Of a stretch of DNA of 64,000 nucleotides, positions 58,121-64,000 are shown one piece after another. Under the pieces are notes generated by a model. That model saw only the letters and a program-made list of their open reading frames with translations. It had not been told where the DNA came from and did not search any database. This DNA is from Castor canadensis (taxonomy: Eukaryota; Chordata; Mammalia; Rodentia; Castoridae). Position 1 is the stretch's first letter. Every line of letters begins with the position of its first letter. Made by a program: the position numbers and the translations under genes. The stretch spans positions 14,781,501 through 14,845,500 of the forward strand of contig NC_133397.1 of the NCBI RefSeq assembly GCF_047511655.1. The letters are read 5' to 3'.

Positions 58121-59884
58121 ACTTGGACATGACTTATTTCCCTAATTACTTTAGAAAGTCTTTGTAGGAAAAGATGATTATTTTGCTAGGTCTTAGAATG
58201 GTACAAGGACCAAAAAGGTGACTGATTATCCATTCCGTCCATTGATTTCTTGTAGATGAAAGTCTTTTAATTAATTCCTGTTTTCAGCACTCAGCACAGT
58301 GCTTGGCACACAGCATATGCCAAATAGAAACCCACGTCTGTGTGAATAGATAACCAGATCTGCAGGCTAAATTTTAGGGTCAAATGAATGGGACCAAATC
58401 AAGGGCCCATTCATCAAGGGGAGAAGGGAGAAATTCTGAGGGCTGAGGCAGGCAGGGAAAGCTTCTTAGATGGGGTGGGATTTGAACCAGACCTCGCATG
58501 TTGGAATGACTCTCAGTGATTATATCACTTTGACACCATTTCCTGGAAGGAGACAATGTAGTATATGTACTACATATATGTATGTATATATACATATGAA
58601 ACGCCATATATATGGTGTTTCTCATGAAACAGGCTTTGGTAAGAAACCATCTTCCATGCTGTTTTATCTGGTATCATATAGCATGGAGTCAGCAGTGGGT
58701 TTGGAGTAGATAATTTCCTTAGTGAAAATATATTTTTGTAAATCTTGGAAATACTGAGACAGTCTGCTGCAATCATAGTCACGATCACAGATTTTAGTTG
58801 AGTGAGGGACAAAGAAAGTAAAATATTTATCCCAATAACTCAGCAATGTGGGGAATATGTAATCTGATTGATATGAAATTCTAGCAGTTAATCCACATCA
58901 ATTTTGAGAGAAGCAGAGAAACAGATCTGGAAGCTGACGATTAAGGATCTTCTGTTCTCATCTCTGCCACAGGCTTTTGGTGGAGCATTGAGCACCTCCA
59001 GAATGCAAATGCTGACATGGTGCTCCTTTCGTCAAGCATGTTCACACCAGAGTGACATGTCTCATGACATTGTATATCTAGTAGAGATTTTGCCCATTCT
59101 CATATCTGACAGATGCTCTTCATAAAGAAGACAAAGCAAATATTATCATCCCCCTTTCCAAATTAAAATGTGGAGGCAATGAAGGAATGTGGCATTTGCT
59201 GTAAAGGAGTGAAGCTAGCTCAGTTTTCCACTACAACACATTCTCGCTGGGTACAATCTAGACCAGTCCAGTTTTCTGCTTCATTGCTCTTAATGGAGAC
59301 AGAAAAACCAACTATTGTGTGCTTAGCTACAGGCTTTTTAGTGCTAATAGTATTATATCCTTCACCTTTATTTTCCTCAGATCAAGCATAAAACATATCT
59401 TGGAGACAAGCCAGATAAATGAAAGTCTGGTTCTGCTTTATTTCTTACCAGAGAGAACATACACTGAAAGACTTGGAAACTTGGCAATTTCCTTATTCTA
59501 AGAATGTTTTCAGGGCCAACAATGCTGGGAGACTGGGGTCAGGAGTAGCAGAGTCAGTGCAGTGAGTCGTGTTCTGGTGGTTTGAACATGAACAGTGGCA
59601 AGAATAACAAAACTATACTTAAACATTGTCTACAATGCACCTAGGATTTGGCCAGTATTGTCCCATGAAATTTCTAAAAATAGAAGTTTTAGAAATTAGA
59701 GATTTGAGAAAGATGCTACAGAAGGGGGAAGTGTTGTGGAGTCTGAGAGCAGAGATGCCATTATAGGGTAAGCCAGCTAGGACAGTGGTTAGCTCAGCCA
59801 CCTTGTGTCTATTGGGAGTCCTTCTCTTGAAGTCACATTCAGGTTATTTGTCTCTACCACAGCCAACTGAAATACAGAAAACAG

Positions 59885-61129
59885 ATTTTATTTATTATTT
59901 TTTTCTTTTTTCTTTTATTATTCATATGTGCATACAATGCTTGGGTCATTTCTCCCCCCTGCCCCCACCCCCTCCCTTACCACCCACTCCGCCCCCTCCC
60001 TCTCCCCCCCACCCCCTCAATACCCAGCAGAAACTATTTTGCCCTTATTTCTAATTTTGTTGTAGAGAAAGTATAAGCAATAATAGGAAGGAACAAGGGT
60101 TTTTCCTGGTTGAGATAAGGATAGCTATACAGGGCATTGACTCACATTGATTTCCTGTGCCTGTGTGTTACCTTCTAGGTTAATTCTTTTTGATCTCACC
60201 TTTTCTCTAGTTCCTGGTCCCCTTTTCCTATTGGCCTCAGTTGCGTTTAATGTATCTGCTTTAGTTTCTCTGCGTTAAGGGCAACAAATGCTAGCTAGTT
60301 TTTTAGGTGTCTTACCTATCCTCACCCCTCCCTTGTGTGCTCTCGCTTTTATCATGTGCTCAAAGTCCAATCCCATTGTTGTGTTTGCCCTTGATCTAAT
60401 GTCCACATATGAGGGAGAACATACGATTTTTGGTCTTTTGGGCCAGGAAAACCTCACTCAGAATGGTGTTCTCCAATTCCATCCATTTACCAGTGAATGA
60501 TAACATTTCGTTCTTCTTCATGGCTGCATAAAATTCCATTGTGTATAGATACCACATTTTCTTAATCCATTTGTCAGTGGTGGGGCATCTTGGCTGTTTC
60601 CATAACTTAGCTATTGTGAATAGTGTCGCAATAAACATGGGTGTGGAGGTGCCTCTGGAGTAACCTGTGTCACAGTCTTTTGGGTATATCCCCAAGAGTG
60701 GTATTGCTGGATCATATGGTAGATCAATGTCTAGCTTTTTAAGTAGCCTCCAAATTTTTTTCCAGAGTGGTTGTACTAGTTTACATTCCCACCAACAGTG
60801 TAAGAGGGTTCCTTTTTCCCCACATCCTCGCCAACACCTGTTGGTGGTGGTGTTGCTAATGATGGCTATTCTAACAGGGGTGAGGTGGAATCTTAGTGTG
60901 GTTTTAATTTGCAGTTCCTTTATTGCTAGAGATGGTAAGCATTTTTTTCATGTGTTTTTTGGCCATTTGAATTTCTTCTTTTGAGAAAGTTCTGTTTAGT
61001 TCACTTGCCCATTTCTTTATTGGTTCATTAGTTTTGGGAGAATTTAGTTTTTTAAGTTCCCTATATATTCTGGCTATCAGTCCTTTGTCTGATGTATATC
61101 TGGAAAGTATTTTCTCCCACTCTGTGGGT
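59885..61129 (-). mobile_element. Young 5'-truncated L1, ORF2 C-terminus and 3'UTR, with 16-bp target-site duplication
   Basis: On the minus strand the frame 60695-60396 reads [20 protein letters not shown], then [20 protein letters not shown] and a stop after SLICGH. These are the well-known last residues of mammalian L1 ORF2. More ORF2 text lies upstream to 61129, in part frameshifted. The 3'UTR contains a G-rich tract (C-rich on plus, 59946-60016) and an A-rich tail at 59885-59920. The 16-base flank cagaaaacagatttta occurs at 59875-59890 and 61130-61145. The insertion point reads TTTT|AA, the L1 endonuclease target. Confidence 0.95.
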
Positions 61130-62184
61130 CAGAAAACAGATTTTAAACAATTGGTGGGTGTTGAAGTCTCATAGAAAGATCTTAGAGGCACTACTTCCTT
61201 CTGACTCTACCACTTCCTGCTGGGTAATTCTTAAGAGTGTCTGTAAAATGTTGAAATTTTTTAAAATATAAAAAGTTAGTTATAATTATGTAACATTCCT
61301 TGAACATTTTCAGCACATTCTAGGTTTCTTAACAAAAGCTGAAGGAAGAGACAGAAGAGAGTGAAAAGGAAGAAGAATAAATTACTACATTTATTTTATT
61401 TGAGTAGTATTATTATTCCTTAAGATTTGGCTCAGTGTCCTTCAGTAAATGGTAAAGCTAAGAGCACTCTTCTACAGATTACCTGCTAAGATTTTTCTTC
61501 CATGAGCCTTGCTAATTAAAAAATACCGTACCTATTCTAGTTAGGTACTTGACATATCTTTTCAATAATTTCAAAGGGACCTAAATAATTAAGTTAAAGG
61601 ACATGATAATGTCTTACTCACTGTAGCTCACTTTGATTCTGATGGTAATACTAATTTGTAGAACTAGTGCATAGAGTAACTTACATTCATGGGACAAATG
61701 GGGAACCCGAGATTCCTTTTCCAAAATACAAGGTCTATCAGAGCATATAGGAAGCGGAGCAAACTAGCAGGACAAACCAACTTAACACATCCAGTGGCAT
61801 TTGGTGCTGGGGGGGGGATGGGGGGGAAGCAGGCTCTCTTGTTAATTTCACACTTCCTCTATACATTTCAAAAACCAGGGTGCAACTAGGCAGCTGGATT
61901 TTACAAAGACCTTCAGAAGGCTAAATGCCAAGTATACTTGCAAACACCCGAGCTTTAAGGAGTTTTCTGGCATCTGTTTGCTATAAGGAATCCAAATCTG
62001 CTTAGTTAAAGCATGGGCTTTATGCTTCTGGAAGGATATTCCTGTTCATTAAGGCTGTGGGCTTACTAGAATTACTGTCTGTCATTGAGGTATAGGCATG
62101 CTGGAGGCATATCTGGATTCTTCAAAACCTGGAGAAATTCACCAAAGTGGAGGGAAAGAAGAAACTGTCATCATATAGGAGGGA

Positions 62185-62191
62185 ATCAAAG
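62185..62191 (+). promoter_or_regulatory. TCF/LEF site candidate upstream of MSGN1
   Basis: ATCAAAG fits WWCAAAG, about 0.45 kb upstream of the predicted start. Mouse Msgn1 is a known Wnt/TCF target, so the site is plausible but unproven. Confidence 0.35.
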
Positions 62192-62505
62192 CTCAGAGGG
62201 GTTGCTGTGTCCCAAGTCCACACTTCTCCAATAGTATACCCCATGTTCTCTGAGATATCCATGAGGAATGGGTAGGGGGGCTTTGCTCTTCATCAGCAGC
62301 CCCCAGCCAGCTCCTCCTTTCTGCAGATGCTTAGATTTGTCTTCTCTGGCTCCTCATTAATGAGTTCCACAGGACAATGCTAAGTCTAGTTATGCAGCCT
62401 TAATTGGTTTAGTTACAACCAGATAATTCCTTTTTTCTTCTCATGGAGGCCTTTCTGTGTAAAGACATTTTAGCTGGAAGATGCTAATTATCGATGAGGA
62501 AAAAG

Positions 62506-62514
62506 TAACACCTG
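62506..62514 (+). promoter_or_regulatory. T-box half-site / E-box candidate
   Basis: TAACACCTG contains the T-box core ACACCT (62508-62513) and an overlapping CACCTG E-box. TBX6 and T control of Msgn1 is established in mouse; this particular site is inference. Confidence 0.35.
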
Positions 62515-62549
62515 AAGAGTTCATTCTCCATCTTGTTCCTTGGTTTTTC

Positions 62550-62556
62550 CTTTGAA
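62550..62556 (-). promoter_or_regulatory. TCF/LEF site candidate, proximal
   Basis: CTTTGAA on plus is TTCAAAG on minus, matching WWCAAAG about 55 bases upstream of the TATA-like box. Confidence 0.35.
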
Positions 62557-62605
62557 CTCTCTCCACCCGGCCGTCTTTCCCACTTCATCACTTCTCCCCC
62601 ACCAT

Positions 62606-62613
62606 CATAAAAG
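62606..62613 (+). promoter_or_regulatory. MSGN1: MSGN1 TATA-like box
   Basis: CATAAAAG lies 88 bases upstream of the ATG and would place the start near 62636-62643. A TATA-type promoter suits a sharply regulated developmental gene, in contrast to the CpG-island promoter of SMC6/GEN1. Confidence 0.5.
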
Positions 62614-62693
62614 AGAGCTCATCCCTGGCCAGGCGGCAGAACTTTCTTTTTCACTTGCCTAGAAGTTGTTCCTTCCACAGCTGTTTCGGGGAC

Positions 62694-63275
62694 ATGGACA
62701 ACCTACAGGAGACCTTCCTCAGCCTTGAGGATGGCCTGGACTCCTCCAATAGCCCTGGCCTGCTGTCCTCCTGGGACTGGAAAAACAGGGCAAGGCCTTT
62801 TGAGCTAAATCAGGCCTCCCCAACTCAAAGCCTTTCCCCGGTTCCATCACTGGAGTCTTATTCTTCTTCTCCCTGTCCAGCTGAAGCTGGGCTGTCCTGT
62901 GGGCATGGCGGGACCAGCAATGGGGGCAGCAAAGGCTGTAGCAGCCATGGGTCTGGTGGCCTAGTAGAGGTGGACTACAATATGTTAGCTTTCCAGCCTG
63001 CCTATCTGCAGAGCACCGGTGGCCCCAAGGCCCAGAAGGGCACCAAAGTCAAAATGTCTGTCCAGCGGAGAAGAAAGGCCAGCGAGAGGGAGAAGATGAG
63101 GATGAGGACCTTGGCAGATGCTCTGCACACTCTCCGGAATTATCTGCCACCTGTCTACAGTCAGAGAGGCCAGCCACTCACTAAGATCCAGACCCTCAAG
63201 TACACCATCAAGTACATTGGGGAACTCACAGACCTCCTCAACAGTGCCAGAGACTCCAGAGCCCAGAGTATGTGA
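62694..63275 (+). CDS. MSGN1: MSGN1, mesogenin 1, bHLH transcription factor (complete, single exon)
   Basis: Mesogenin 1 is a nuclear bHLH activator that drives presomitic mesoderm fate and supports the segmentation clock under Wnt and TBX6 control. The 582-bp frame gives 193 residues, equal to the recalled human length. The start ATG at 62694 has G at -3 and G at +4 and begins [14 protein letters not shown], the conserved N-terminus. An open frame extends upstream to 62655 but starts from TTG and is leader. Residues 1-110 are Ser/Gly/Pro-rich, with the conserved patch [12 protein letters not shown] at 91-102. The basic region is 124-138 ([15 protein letters not shown], with the E-box-contacting Glu131), helix 1 about 139-153 and helix 2 about 162-182. 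The protein ends RDSRAQSM. No intron is needed. No poly(A) hexamer is evident before the window end. Confidence 0.98.
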   Translation: MDNLQETFLSLEDGLDSSNSPGLLSSWDWKNRARPFELNQASPTQSLSPVPSLESYSSSPCPAEAGLSCGHGGTSNGGSKGCSSHGSGGLVEVDYNMLAFQPAYLQSTGGPKAQKGTKVKMSVQRRRKASEREKMRMRTLADALHTLRNYLPPVYSQRGQPLTKIQTLKYTIKYIGELTDLLNSARDSRAQSM

Positions 63276-64000
63276 GCTTTGCTCCTCAGGGATCTGACCA
63301 GTTCTAGCCCACTGGCACAAGTAGAGGAGCTTTAAGGACCCCCTCCAAGTATCTTACAGGACAACAGCACAGAGTTACTTGTGACAATCTTCTGACCTGA
63401 GAAGTTCTAAGGGAATCTCATCGCCTGTTGGAACCACCACACTTTACTGCCAGTCAAGCAAAAACTTGTTTCCAGTTTTTCCCAGCATCTCTCCAGAGAT
63501 TCATTCTTTGCAAAGAGACAGATTATTTTGCCCTTCTGTGTCTGTTTAAGGTATTCCAACAAGTCAATGCATTTTAAATGCATTTTTTGATAATGTAAAA
63601 TATGAAAATTAATCTTCTACTGCCATTTTTGGTGTTGAACGCATTATTTCTTAGTTGCTAACTAAGCCAGTGGGACACCTGGATTCTTATTTGGAAAGAT
63701 TTGTGCCAAGTAAGGAGTCAGAGGCCTGTTTTGGGGTGTGTGTGTGTTGTGTGTTTGTGTAGAGGGAGAGAGAAAAAACGAGAGAGAGAGAGAAAGAGAG
63801 AGAGAAATGGAGACAGACTGACATTCTGCCTTTACTTTTGCTGGGACCAAAATCACTTCAGTGGAGAAGGAATTGGTGTCACAGTAAGTAGAAAGTCCCA
63901 AGCAGCCAGGTTAGGCTAAGGTAAGGCAGAGTGCATATCCTAAAGACCAAAATTTCCTCTGTAAGGCAAGGGAGGGTAGGCTGTGTACTCACACTGTCTG
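63276..64000 (+). other. MSGN1 3'UTR and flank
   Basis: No AATAAA or ATTAAA seen; an AATTAA variant is at about 63607. Contains a (TG)n/(GA)n microsatellite at 63735-63805. The long frames across the microsatellite are artefacts. Confidence 0.5.
63735..63805. repeat. Compound (TG)n/(GA)n microsatellite
   Basis: Imperfect TG run 63735-63760 followed by GA-rich repeats to 63805, about 460 bases after the MSGN1 stop. Confidence 0.9.

Larger units (their letters stand above)
58121..62500. other. Intergenic flank upstream of MSGN1
   Basis: Apart from the L1 (59885-61129) I see only short AT palindromes (58560-58621) and no coding signal. Presomitic-mesoderm enhancers might lie here but none can be named from sequence alone. 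Confidence 0.4.

Noticed and set aside
62655-62693. N-terminal extension of MSGN1 by 13 codons
   Set aside because: Begins with TTG, not [11 protein letters not shown] at 62694 is the conserved start with a good Kozak context, and the extension overlaps the likely leader.
1-64000. Endogenous retrovirus LTRs, CRISPR-like arrays, true tRNA or rRNA genes
   Set aside because: None seen. The tRNA-like sequences all have SINE tails and lack a full cloverleaf.

Overview
The window is mammalian genomic DNA: introns are long and AT-rich, exons have canonical splice sites, and there is one CpG island plus L1, L2, MIR, 7SL-type and tRNA-type SINE sequence. Three genes are recognisable in the order SMC6 (minus strand, 5' part only), GEN1 (plus strand, complete) and MSGN1 (plus strand, complete). 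This is the order I recall for the human 2p24 region. The SINEs (ID-like tRNA-derived units with the B-box text gagttcaaaccccagtacc, often fused behind one or two B1-like units) point to a rodent. I favour a castorimorph such as beaver, but that species call is from memory of repeat style and is only moderately certain.

Layout. 1-13.5 kb holds the 5' part of SMC6 read right to left: a non-coding exon 1 in the CpG island (donor near 13310), exon 2 with the start codon (8168-8310), exon 3 (5036-5153) and exon 4 (4601-4706). Exons 3 and 4 together encode the Walker A loop. The rest of SMC6 lies to the left of the window. 12.9-14.3 kb is a CpG island acting as a head-to-head SMC6/GEN1 promoter, with ETS, E2F, GC-box, NRF1-like and RFX-half-site matches and a CGGGG tandem repeat. 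14.0-38.9 kb is GEN1: one 5'UTR exon and 13 coding exons. They join to an uninterrupted 2721-bp reading frame (906 residues plus stop) with all seven XPG-family catalytic acidic residues at positions 30, 75, 134, 136, 155, 157 and 208. 38.9-62.6 kb is intergenic and repeat-bearing, with nested retroelements, L2/MIR fossils, a Tigger-like DNA element and a young L1. 62.69-63.28 kb is the single-exon MSGN1 gene (193 residues), with a TATA-like box and candidate TCF/LEF and T-box sites upstream.

How the genes relate. SMC6 (SMC5/6 complex) and GEN1 (Holliday-junction resolvase) both act on recombination intermediates and share one promoter region, so S/G2-linked co-regulation is plausible. MSGN1 is an unrelated presomitic-mesoderm bHLH factor.

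I found no evidence for a wholly new biological system. The most useful second-look items are: two GC-AG introns in GEN1; a 39-codon upstream ORF in the GEN1 leader whose end depends on which of two acceptors is used; a lengthened SMC6 N-terminus; a perfect 28-bp inverted repeat inside an intron of the cruciform-cutting enzyme GEN1; an ancient intronic duplication; a modular 7SL-7SL-tRNA composite SINE; and retroinsertions with clear target-site duplications.
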